Origin: Lithospermum erythrorhizon
Taxonomy: Eukaryota; Streptophyta; Magnoliopsida; Boraginales; Boraginaceae
Direction of reading: 5' to 3'
NCBI GenBank assembly: GCA_019722365.1
Contig: JADFUC010001903.1
Location: forward strand, 186,001 to 250,000
DNA length: 64,000 bases
Shown: positions 1-10,210 of the stretch, one piece after another
How the letters are laid out: each line of letters starts with the position of its first letter
Numbering within the stretch: the first letter of the stretch is position 1
Notes under the pieces: model-generated
Seen by the model: the letters and a program-made list of their open reading frames with translations, nothing else
Database searches by the model: none
What the model was told of the DNA's origin: nothing
Translations under genes and position numbers: made by a program

Positions 1-699
1 GTATCTTAAAAATTTATCAAAACATAATTAAATTGTCATCGTTTTCTGTATCTCATGACGCATATCATTTTATTATTAATCAATCCATTTCCATTCCATC
101 TTTTTTTTTTCTTTACTCCACATCATCTACGACGCTTTTCTGCTTCGATCTTTTTTAAGAAAAGCAAATAGCTAGCCCTTTTGATGTATTTGATTTTTAA
201 GGCATATCGACGTATTTGATTTTTTTAACGTAGCAAGAGGGCCCACCATTTATTATTTTTATTGTCTATATCAAATATTTCATTACTTTAAATGCTGGTG
301 ATATTTAAAATCAATCGTGATTGAGACAGCATATCGTGATATCGTATAGTTACCCACAGAGATATTGTTTTGATAACGAGCAATTACAACACTAGTAGTA
401 ATAATAATAATATACTAAGATAGTCATGAACGACTATGGAGCTCAATGATAATGATTTAATTTGTTACTAATAATGGCAATGGCATGAATGTTAACAAGA
501 AATGGAATGTGGCAAAGTCCATCGAACACAATACGCATAGGAATTCAGTTAAACGTGCCAAACAAAATAGAAAATGAAAAAGGCAGATAATAATGACACA
601 ATCTGATGAACTTACCCTAACTAAAGTGACTATTAATTTTAACTAAAACTCAACATAAGATCTACCATCAACATTCATTCAGGTTTCTTCTAAACATCA
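1..699. other. AT-rich intergenic DNA, 3' flank of ZF-HD gene
   Basis: No coding frame or RNA gene is supported here. The sequence is AT-rich and not repetitive. The last 100 bases or so before position 700 probably hold the 3' UTR of the reverse-strand ZF-HD gene. No clear poly(A) signal was fixed. Confidence 0.5.
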
Positions 700-1647
700 T
701 CAACTACTGCTCATGATGTTCAATGGTTCTTGGGGATTATTCTTCTTGGATGATGATGAGGAGGAAGAGGAGCTCTTGTTATTGTGCATCCAAACCTTAA
801 AGACATGCCTTTTGACACCAACCTCAGCACAAAACCTCTGGACTTCACTATCATCTTCTCTAGGAATCCTCCATCCAAGCTTCTCAGCGAACTCCAGCAT
901 CTTCTCCTTCTGTTCTTGGGTAAACTTAGTCCTGAATCTCTTCTTCGACAACACATAAGGCGGCAGAGGACCAACATCTGGGCTGGACTGATACGCTTTG
1001 AAATTCAACTCTTCACTCGAAGAATCAGTAGCCACACTCCCACTTCCACCACCACCACCACCTGTAAAAGCAGCAGCCATCTGTACAGGCCACTGATGGC
1101 CACCACCATCAGGAATAGCAGCAGGCTTCCTGTGGTTAAGAGAAAGAGATGTTAAACTTGGAGGCAACTGAAGATGGTGGTGATGGTGCAACACAAGGGC
1201 ATTGTTATTTTCACCAACGTGATGCATTTCTCTCCTGTGGAAGTTGCGGTGGCAGCTACAAGCTGCACATTTCAGAGCTTCCATTGTTCCTTCTTCACCA
1301 CACGGCATGAATTCCCCACACCCGTCTGTCACGTTTCCACCTTTGTTTGCAGCATGGTTCTTTAGACATTCACGATACATACTTCTTGAAGCAGAAGCAG
1401 TATTAGTAGTTGCTACTGGTGGTTTGATGGGTTTAATAAATATGCTGGAATTCAAAGCTACTGCACTTGTTGCTCCACCGCCGACATGGGATAATCCTGA
1501 AAACTTTTCTGCTTGATGGGAGTTCTGTTGGGGTGTTTTATCTTCTTGTTGTGGACCAAGTAGTGGTTGCTGATCTAGGTTTTCAAGAGGGTTGTAGCCT
1601 AAATTCCCAGACATCCTTATCTCCTTATCTTCACCACTAAATTCCAT
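700..1647 (-). CDS. ZHD: Zinc finger-homeodomain (ZF-HD) transcription factor
   Basis: Intronless 315-residue protein. Residues 91-138 form the ZF-HD dimerisation zinc finger: YRECLKNHAA, then DGCGEFMPCGEEGT, then LKCAACSCHRNFHRRE, with the conserved Cys and His ligands present. Residues 234-292 form the plant-specific homeodomain, opening KKRFRTKFTQEQKEKM and closing VFKVWMHNNK. Between them lie a His run (154-158), a Gly run (196-201) and a Ser-rich acidic patch. Family knowledge: ZHD proteins are nuclear, homo- or heterodimerise through the zinc finger and bind ATTA-core sites, with roles in floral and vascular development and stress responses. The start is the first Met of the frame and no intron is needed, as is common in this family. 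A Ser run (292-300) follows the homeodomain. Its position next to the ERDL6 gene matches Arabidopsis ZHD5/ATHB33, but this ZHD subgroup was not established. Confidence 0.96.
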   Translation of the reverse strand: MEFSGEDKEIRMSGNLGYNPLENLDQQPLLGPQQEDKTPQQNSHQAEKFSGLSHVGGGATSAVALNSSIFIKPIKPPVATTNTASASRSMYRECLKNHAANKGGNVTDGCGEFMPCGEEGTMEALKCAACSCHRNFHRREMHHVGENNNALVLHHHHHLQLPPSLTSLSLNHRKPAAIPDGGGHQWPVQMAAAFTGGGGGGSGSVATDSSSEELNFKAYQSSPDVGPLPPYVLSKKRFRTKFTQEQKEKMLEFAEKLGWRIPREDDSEVQRFCAEVGVKRHVFKVWMHNNKSSSSSSSSSKKNNPQEPLNIMSSS

Positions 1648-3100
1648 TTACTTATGCTACAAACCCCTAATTAATTATCCCTGCTAAACAAGAATAATAA
1701 CAATAAAATAAATAATAATGATAAAGAAAATGCTTTGTTAATTTAGGCTTAACTGGCTGGATTAATTCCTGAACATAAGTTCAGCATGAGATCTCTTGAA
1801 ATCAAGATTGACAAACTTAAACTAGGTACAATACAAGCATGGCCAAAGTATGTAGTTTCTGAGGTACTTGTTAAGTTTTGATGAGAGAGCTAGGTTGAAC
1901 TTTGCTTCCAAATATTGAAAATTTATAAAGACAAGCAAACAATTAGGAGATGGGATCATTGGGATGAGTGCTAGATCACACCATTCTTGATATAACCAAA
2001 AGCAAAACAAAAATGCATATTAGTATGTATGGACATGCCAAGCTAAAGAAGGGATGAAAAGGATGGGGGAAAGAGAAAGAATAGTTGAAGTTTGAGTTTG
2101 ATTTATTAGGAGTTTGATGGAAGGGCCATAAGGGTAGTTTAGAGGGGTTATATGTGTTTCAATGGTGCCAACAGGCCAACTATGTAAGCAACAAGAGACA
2201 GCGTGGTTGCTTGAGATGAAGCTAATCTATAAGATGCTACAAAGATGAGAGGGTTTGAGAGGGAAACAACTGATTGCTTCAAGACTCTGTTTGGTTTGTA
2301 CAAGAACAGTGAGAGTATACAAGGGAAAAGTGATTGGCATTATTCATTATTGCACTACGGATCTAGGCTATCTAAAAACATTAGCAAACCAAGTGTAAAA
2401 AGATGAGGAATTAAAGAAGCGACAAGGTCATGTTGGTCCTCTCACGCCCTCTGCCAAGTGGGTCCCATCGTCACATCCAATTCATTATTGCATCTCTTCC
2501 CCTTTTTCTTATCTTTGCCAGTCTCATGTATGTACCTCTATTTACTTTCATACATGCAAACAAACAATACTCCTATATATTTATTATTCATCATTAGCTT
2601 ATTTGATTCCCCATATTAGATTTGACGTTACTCTACTTTTTCTTGTACTTTGTTTAGTGGTTTTTAGGTGTTAAAACTCCATAAAAGGTTCTAATTAAGG
2701 ATTTAAGGTTTATACCTCAAAGTGTTTGTTTTCTCAACTATAAGCTCAACATAACCTTCGCTTACCAGACATACATCAAATCTCCATTTATTTTCTTTTT
2801 ATACTTAACGATAGAGTGAATTTCAAATCTGGAATATTCTAATCACTACCAACAAAAAAAATTTACTAGACTATTCAATTAAATCAATCCTCACTCTTTT
2901 TTATATTGAACTTTAATACCTTATACACACAACAATTTAAACTTATAAATTTTATCCATATCTAGAAGCAAATAAATGAAATATGAAATATGCACATTCT
3001 TATTAAAAACATATAAGTCCCATTCTTTTAGTTGAATAACAATCTACTTTAACTTCTCATATAAATTGGGTGATGAATTGTTACTTTTGTCTAAATTTAT
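1648..3100. other. Upstream region of ZF-HD gene
   Basis: No gene seen. It contains the probable 5' UTR and promoter of the reverse-strand ZF-HD gene, then AT-rich DNA. The short reading frame at 1822-2010 has no recognisable features and is taken as chance. Confidence 0.4.
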
Positions 3101-3102
3101 TA

Positions 3103-3338
3103 TTCTCCATTTTAAAATAGATGATTGTTTTAGAAAAAATTTATTTTTTCACAATAGTTGATTGTTTATATTTTTAATGTACCTTTTTACATTTTCAATA
3201 TAGCTTTTTATATTTTCAATGTGAAATTTTTACAATATCAATATGCTTTTTCACTATTTTTAACGAAATAATTTTATCTAAATAATTATTTATTTTCAAA
3301 CGATAAAGTATTATTTTAGATATTGGTAAAATGGAGTG
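3103..3338. mobile_element. Possible small MITE-like element
   Basis: The left edge reads TTCTCCATTTTAAAATAGAT and the right edge, reverse-complemented, reads CCACTCCATTTTACCAATAT. This gives a weak terminal inverted repeat around CTCCATTTTA. The interior has imperfect tandem copies of a roughly 22-base motif (TTTTTATATTTTCAATGT and variants). It abuts the left LTR of the next element. The termini are imperfect, so this is tentative. Confidence 0.3.
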
Positions 3339-3339
3339 G

Positions 3340-3885
3340 AAGACCAAATTTGGTCTCGGGCAGTAGGCCTTCGGACGGGTAAGATCAAAGATTTCGTGGT
3401 CCCGACTCGGGACATTTCGAGTCCGAGATTTTCGAGGCGTGTCGGGACCTCGCCGACGCGAAGCGACCTAATTGGCGCAGCTTCCGGCGTTTTCGCCTAA
3501 TTTTTCTATTCTGGCTGGTGCACTAATATCTCTCAGCTCCTGGTAACAAAATTCTCAAGCCAGATTATGTATTGTACTCAAATATAAGAATCTATAGAAA
3601 TAGTCTCTGGAGAGATTTCAGGATGCTTATAATTAGAGTTTTCAATCTATAAGAAAATATCTAATCGGCAGATCATGTATCAGCTTCTGAAACTACGTAA
3701 ACAATTCTTCCCTGAAGTTATTAATGATCCGCAGCAGTTCTGGACATCTCACATTGCAAACCAGGTAAATTCCTCGTTATTATTTTATCTTTTCTTTTGT
3801 CATATCCTCGAATTAGTGTAGGATTATCTATCCTAAGTAGTTTATCCACAAATGGTCTACTAACGCGTAGATTCCTAACAAATTG
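3340..3885 (+). repeat. Left LTR of Copia-type relic
   Basis: Matches the block at about 5550-6160 along its whole length with many substitutions and indels. It ends GATTCCTAAC just before AAATTGGTACG. The left boundary is approximate, because similarity begins in the shared GAAGACCA-like stretch. Confidence 0.65.
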
Positions 3886-5549
3886 GTACGTATGCAAAAG
3901 TTGTGATAATCAAGAATTAATTTAGAGGATTATGGCTTTCAGACGAAGGAGTTGCGATATCGCAAAGTACGGTTATTTGATGAACTAATTTTCCGATGTG
4001 GAAAATGCAAATTGAAGATTATTTGTATACGAATGACTTGACCGAACCACTATTTTAGAAGTCAAAGAGTATTTTAGTGCAGTGCTGGTACAAAGCTGCA
4101 TTTAAAGCGTTCTAGAGGCTTATCCGATTTAAGCTTCTGCTGATAACGTGATTCATAACGCGCGAAAGTTATACTCACAACAACGGGTGTTATGAAAGTT
4201 ATTGTCGGATTTGTAATGAGAAATCCACTACCATAATAAGGCATTCTTATGAAAATCTCTTTAATTTGAAGATGGTCGAATGTACTGCGGAACACACACT
4301 TGAATATGAACAACATTATTAATAAATTAGCAACTACGGATTTCATGGTTGGATGATGAATGGAAAACTAATTGGTTTTGGGCATCAGCTAAATAGTTTT
4401 GAATCCATGAGGGTTTAGTGAGTTATTTTGCTGGAAAGGACCGTAACTCTATGACGCTGCTCAAATTTTGACGGTGAAATTCACCGGGCGGAAACAAGTG
4501 GTGAATTGCGGTACGCTTTTATTTGTGGGGATGGAAGAGGGAAGAATAACCAATGGAAGCAAGATCGGCAATGGTAGATTCGGACGGACGGTCGAATGTC
4601 AAACGTCTGTGGCAAGAAATGTTACATTAAGAAAGATTTGCAGGTTATGGATCATCGTGGCAAATGTCAAGATGCTCTTTTCACGATCGAGGAGTTCGAT
4701 TGATACTCGTGTTAGATTCGTGCATCATATCATTGGTGATTATAGTATAATGATAAATTAGCGCTGGCCGAGATTCGAAGGCTCCTCTATCTTCCGTGAT
4801 GGAAGAGTCTCTGATGCTTTCAAGTGTACGGTGCGATGCTGATTTGAGGTTATCAAATGGTTCCATACGGGAGATACGGTTGCTCGATATGCGCCTAAAC
4901 CGATACGTAATTTTATTTCAATAAGTCAATCGATGCCGAGAGTTACTTAAATTACATTTGGTAGCCGAAGTCTGAAGGTGACAAAGGAAGCAATATGTTG
5001 CTGGGCAAGAGTCGTAAATCGTGTATTTTGTATAAGGTTGCAAACCAAAGTGGGCGCGCTGCAAGGATCATTCGGGATGGGCAAAGTCAGAGGAAAAGGC
5101 ACTGAAGGGGTTCTCAACCTCTTAATATTTAAGTTAACCGAAGAAGGTGTTGCGGATCAAACATCGAACGCCAATGAATAGACTGCTTGGGAGTGTCAAG
5201 GCAAAAAAAAGAGAAGAAAGTGATTCATCAATGCACCAATCAAGCTTCTGAGGATTTTCAAGGTACCTTAAATAAGATCATACTAGCAAAAGAAGAACAT
5301 GTACCGACGAATGTGAAAAAAATCCAAATAGACAACGATTTTCGCCATGCCTCTTCGACATAGCCAAGTCAGCGATATCTGCTGGCAGGCTCTTAGATCG
5401 GTGAGAAGACACGGGGTTTGGTTCAACTTCAATGGAGTCTCGAGGACGATTTAACCTCGGGTGCTACCGCAGATTCAAGACTAATCGGAGAAGACGCGAT
5501 GCTTAAATTTGTCTTCAAACGAGATTGGTTTGAAAGTAAAGACCAGATT

Positions 5550-6160
5550 TTGTCCAAACAAAAGTGGGGTCTTCGGGCGGTAAAGATCGGTACTGTGGTC
5601 CCGACTCAAGTCCCGACCTGGGACCTTCGAGTCGAGATTTTGAGAGTGCGTATCGACCTCCCCGGTCCCAATGCTGCCCGATGACCTAGTTTAAGGTGGT
5701 TCTAAGGCTTCTGCCCAGCTTTTTCTATTCTGGCTTGCGCTTTTTGCACTTCAGATATCTTGTGAGCCTATAAATAAGTGCCTTTACTGACATGTATCAG
5801 ACTCAATATAAGAATCATACACTTACCAGAAAAAAAAAGGGCTTAAGAGATTTGTGAGGCTTGTTATTAGAGTTCTCAAATCTATGTTAAAACATCTAAT
5901 TAAGACTATATAATGTGTTCTCGAATTCGTAAAAACAATTCTTCCCGGTTATTAGCTGATCTACATCTACCTGACAATACATCGAAAGAAACCAGCAGAA
6001 TCAAGTGTCTCGCTTATTACTTTATCTTCGTCATTACATCGAATTAAGATAATGACATTCATCCTGAATAGCTTTATCATCCTCGACGAATTGATTATTA
6101 TGGGTAGTTCGAAATACCATGAAATTAGTCTAAGAACTCCGTATGATTCCTAAATGAAAT
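5550..6160 (+). repeat. Right LTR of Copia-type relic
   Basis: Direct repeat of the block at 3340-3885. Shared landmarks include TTTTTCTATTCTGGCT, ATATAAGAATC and AACAATTCTTCCC. It is somewhat longer than the left copy because of small insertions. Confidence 0.65.
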
Positions 6161-6165
6161 TGGTA

Positions 6166-7065
6166 AATAACTCTAGAAAAACATATATATGGATAATCAT
6201 TGATTTTTTTTCTAGCAAATAATGAATTCATTTTTAAGCAACAATATATGTGGTATAGTTGTATTTTAAAATTTTGATAATTGAAAAATATTTTTAAATT
6301 AAATAATTTATGATAAACAATGAGATTTATTTTGATTGATCGATAGATCGAGTGAAATTTGAAAGATTAAATTGAGATGGGTTAAAATAGTTAATGTGAA
6401 AGTTGAAGTAGTGAGAATTGATTGGTGTACAGTAACCAAAGTTGTGATTATATAGAAGCGTACATCATCTATGTCTGTCAAGTACTATTTGGAGTAGTGT
6501 GATTTCTGAACTTCTGCCAACTCTCCATGCTTTCCCCAAGCAATGTCTTTACTTTCCGTGATATCATCGATGCCATTTTTACTGCTTTCACTTGTCTATC
6601 TCTTCCTTTCTTTCTTTTACAAACATACACACATGACACAACATAACTAATTAACTATTACCTACCAACCCATACACTTAATTAGAGCAGGTACATCACC
6701 TTTCTTAAAAAAAATTCTAAAATACATTTATAATCATCACTTCTTTTATTTTAGGAGCTAGCATTTTATGTATGTACTTTAACATCTTTCCTATTATTTA
6801 CCTGAAACATAAAAATCAAGTATTTTAAAATTTTCAATAATAAAAAAATTAAAGATAAATAATATAGTGAGAAATGATACAAATTTTGATATTTAATAAA
6901 TTTTTAAGGACTCAAGTTATTTTAGGGAAGCTGAAAAGGTATCATTTTATCAATTTTTAATTTTTTTAACCCTTATTATAACTTTTAAAAAAGCTGATAT
7001 ACATAATTTAGAAAATAATTTTACCTATGGTCATCATCCCACTTCAATGGTCTACTAATCTACTT
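6166..7065. other. AT-rich intergenic DNA
   Basis: No coding frame, RNA gene or clear element termini seen. Confidence 0.4.
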
Positions 7066-7069
7066 ACAT

Positions 7070-7260
7070 GTTTAATGGTATTATATGGCCCATCCTAGTG
7101 GAGAAGTTCCCCAAGCCCAATATAAACCATGTATTGGGCCTCCATAGATCGATATTGATGTCGACTGTACTGTGACGCTGGCCGCATTGCCTGCTAATAC
7201 TTACTCGCTACTGCTTCGTGTTTCTGGCCCATCGCTCGTTGGGGAAGCCCATATCGCTCT
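7070..7260. promoter_or_regulatory. Cluster of TGGGCC/GGCCCA site II-like motifs
   Basis: Within under 200 bases there are ATGGCCCATCC, AAGCCCAATAT, TATTGGGCC, CTGGCCCATCG and AAGCCCATAT. Family knowledge: site II (TGGGCY) and GGCCCA elements bind TCP factors and are enriched in promoters of ribosomal and housekeeping genes. Two of them form an inverted pair, GCCCAATA and TATTGGGC, around 7113-7140. No gene is recognised on either side, so this could be a stranded promoter or part of a repeat. Confidence 0.35.
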
Positions 7261-7261
7261 T

Positions 7262-8199
7262 CAAGCAAATTTCATTTACTAACGGTATAGCTGCTGAGAT
7301 TTTAAATAAAAAAGTCATTCCTACACACGCTCGCTGGTGACTCGTTAACGTAGCGGACGCCCTGCCAATTAAAGAGGACGATACATAGCTTTTAAGTTGG
7401 ATTCAATTGCCTTATTAGCGGACGCCCCATTAGGTGTAACCGACATCCGCTTTGGTAACCTGTGACGTCTGGCTAGTTGTAACCTAAGTCCGCTTGCAAC
7501 CTGAAGGTCCTGTGAAGTTTGGATGTTTATGATTTGTTTTATTTTATAGATGTTAAAACTTTGGTTCTGATGTTTAAAGTTTATTTTGTGAATATGTTGA
7601 ATTTTGATATAGATATTTGTGGTTTATTTTATAGGTGTGTGTGGTTTATTTTTTTATTTGTACAGTGTAATTGTTTTACTCGCAAAATAAACTATTGGGT
7701 CCTAACACGACGCTCATTGGCCGAATATGACGCTCCCATGGACGGGAAGAAGATCGGCCCGCCTGTATTTAACTAAATGCATGTAATTTTATAAATAACC
7801 TCAATACTCCTTCGAGCATGTCATGTTTCAAGACACTCAAGCAAGTCATTATTCAAGAGAAATACGATATATCAAGCCAAGGCCCCGACCCAATCCACAC
7901 ACAGGCCACGTATAATGTCGACCACTAAAGCACGATGGGGTAATGATGGGTCTTTATTATAGAATTAGAAATGCAAAAAAGATTACACAGCTCAACTAAA
8001 GTAAATATCTTTAGTACTTGTCTTCTTATGCTCAATTTGGTATTAATTGAAAAGGAGAAGCCCCTACATAGGTCTACCAAGGAAATTATCAGCTTCTTTA
8101 ATTTGATAATCAAATGATCAGCTCTTCTAATAACAATGATAAGGACGTAAACATATATAATCACGCACTTGTTAACATTTCAAACTTTGTCTGCTTCTA
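7262..8199. other. Intergenic DNA of unclear origin
   Basis: GGACGCC-containing phrases occur twice (about 7354 and 7420) and CGACGCTC or TGACGCTC twice near 7710-7730, which suggests old repeat-derived sequence. The frame at 7519-7776 has no recognisable domain and biased, low-complexity composition. Nothing else is supported. Confidence 0.3.
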
Positions 8200-8439
8200 C
8201 TCCCTCTATTTAACTTTTTTATATATTCACTATCAAATTTCAATTTTGATTGTTAAATTCTTACATTTAAACTTGGTTTTATCTATTTGTTCGTTTTCTT
8301 CTTCTTAAACCTTGTTTTTTTTAATCGTTTTTGTTTTGTAATTATAATATTATTAATAGTAAAACGTGTAATTCATAAATGGAAAATATGAATTAAAATA
8401 ATGGAATTGAGTAAATATCTATATTTATAGTATATTATA

Positions 8440-9280
8440 AAGAGTGCAATGTAGTGGTGCACACACAATCGTTATATGCCCCATAGGCGAGTGGAGTTTT
8501 TTTTTTCCTCTTTCAAGGCATTACGTTTGCTTTTTTGTTGCTTGCTTTTTTTACAATTATCAATCAACTGCAGTAGAATTCGAGCAAAGCTCTTAATTAA
8601 TATACCTGGCCATATGCCCCATAGGCACATGGGGTTTCTTTTTTTTTTCTCTTTTTTTTTGTGCACATGTTTGTTTTTTGCTCTTTTTTAGTTTTTTTGA
8701 TTTTGCTACAATTATCGAATCAACTACAATAAAAATTCTATATATTAATATTCGATTTATTTGTATTTTTTTTTTGGTTTTGTTTACAGTTATCAATCAA
8801 TTGGCGTAAATTGGCAAATTAATACTCTAAATAAGGCAATGTAGCCTCACAAGCACATAGAATACAAGTACGCTTCCATGTGCTGCGTGGTTTTTTTGCT
8901 CTTTTTTTGTGTGCACATGTTTCTTTTTTGCTCCTTTATTTGGTTTTGTTTACAATTATCAATTAACTACAGTAGAAAAAATTTGATAAATTAATACTCG
9001 ATTATTTAGGTTTATTTTTTGCCTTTTTTTTTTGTTTACAATTATCAATCAACTACAATAGAAATTCGATAAATTAATATTCTAAAGAGTGCAATGTAGT
9101 GGTGCACACACAATGGTCATATGCCCCATAGGAGCGTGGGGTTTCTTTTTTTGCTCTTTTTTTGTGCACATGTTTGTTTTTTGCTCTTTTTTTGTTTTGT
9201 TTACAATTATCAATCAACTATACCAAAAAATTGGAGCAAATTAATACTGGACATTTGGTATTGCTTATTATTAAATTATC
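8440..9280. repeat. Four-unit degenerate tandem repeat, T-rich
   Basis: Four units of about 170-250 bases start near 8440, 8605, 8828 and 9083. Each has a GCAATGTAG or CATATGCCCCATAGG head, a GTGGGGTTTC-like segment, a long T tract broken by GCTC, GTGCACATGTTTGTTTTTTG, and then ACAATTATCAATCAACTACA with AATTAATACTCGA. Units 1 and 4 share a 31-base identical stretch beginning AAAGAGTGCAATGTAGTGG. The head of unit 2 folds as CCCCAT-AGGCAC-ATGGGG, a perfect 6-bp stem. No open frame spans the block. Confidence 0.7.
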
Positions 9281-9339
9281 AATCAACTAAGCGTTGAAAT
9301 TGATAAATTAATACTCGAATATCTATATAATATAAGGCA

Positions 9340-10080
9340 AAACGTATGTTGGGACGCTACCATAGAAATTATTTTTTTTTTGGTTTTTTTGGATTTTTTT
9401 TGTTTTTTTTGCGATTATTTTTTCACTATCATCAACTACAGCATCATGTTTAATACCGATTATTTAATAAAACTCTCAAAGATAATAATATTTTTGTCCG
9501 TTCACTCGGGGATAGAGCGCTAAATTAATAATGCCGCTTATTTTTCTTTTTTTTGATTACCATACGCGAACGCTGCTTTTTTTCCTTCCTTTTCATATCA
9601 TAATTTTTTTTGCAATTATGAACTTAGTATAAACTCGATAAATTAATAATCGGAATATGGTGCTAGATTAATAATTCGTTAAAATTATGCGCATTTATTA
9701 CATTGATAATTTCATGTATCTCATAAAATATAAATTAATAATTCCTTATATACTACATAACTAGCAGTAAACTCGATAAATTAATACCCTCTATTATTTT
9801 GCTTAAACTCTCAGAATATAATATTTTTGGTCGGTCCCGACTTTCTGGATGTGGGCGCTAAAATTAATAATTAAAATTATAATATAATGCATTTTGATAA
9901 TTTTATATACCGCATATAAAATATATATAAATTAATAATTCCTTATATACTACACATATTACATTTTCTTTTTTCCTTTTTTCTAAGCTTTTTACCCGCC
10001 GCATTTATGCGATAAGGCTAAATTACTAAAGCTTAATATCATGGGCGCGATAGATTGAAATGATTATATAATAATTAAAT
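9340..10080. repeat. AT-rich repeat block with recurring AATTAATA phrases
   Basis: Phrases such as CTCGATAAATTAATA, TAAATTAATAATTCCTTATA (about 9732 and 9929) and AATATTTTTGTCCG or TGGTCGG with GTCCCGACTT recur. At least two diverged copies of a 200-300 base unit are present (9480-9760 and 9770-9960). No coding capacity is seen. It continues the tandem block upstream and ends about 130 bases before the sugar transporter start codon. Confidence 0.5.
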
Positions 10081-10210
10081 GGAAGTTTAAACATTGTTTT
10101 CACTATAATAATTGAGGGAGTATAAGAAGGGAGCGATGAAGTAGAGTATTTGATCCAAACCCTTGTGAAGATAAACACATTAAGTGATTGTTATATCCAG
10201 GCATTTGAAG

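Larger units (their letters stand above)
3340..6165 (+). mobile_element. Degenerate Copia-type LTR retrotransposon
   Basis: Two diverged direct repeats bound the region, about 3340-3885 and 5550-6160. Both carry, in the same order, GTGGTCCCGACTC, TTTTTCTATTCTGGCT, CTCAATATAAGAATC or a variant, AACAATTCTTCCC, and an end like GATTCCTAA followed by AAATTGGTA. Downstream of the left copy, AAATTGGTACGTATGC looks like a decayed primer-binding site of the TGGTATCAGAGC (initiator Met tRNA) type. At 3990-4043 one frame reads FPMWKMQIEDYLYTNDL, the start of a Copia Gag. The remainder is full of stops; no protease, integrase or RT motif survives. A purine tract (AAAAGTGGGG, about 5560) precedes or enters the right LTR. 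The copies differ by many indels, so the insertion is old. Confidence 0.75.

Noticed and set aside
7519..7776. 85-codon frame MDVYDLFYFIDVKTLVLMFK
   Set aside because: Composed of imperfect GTTTATTTTATAG-type repeats; no promoter or homology.
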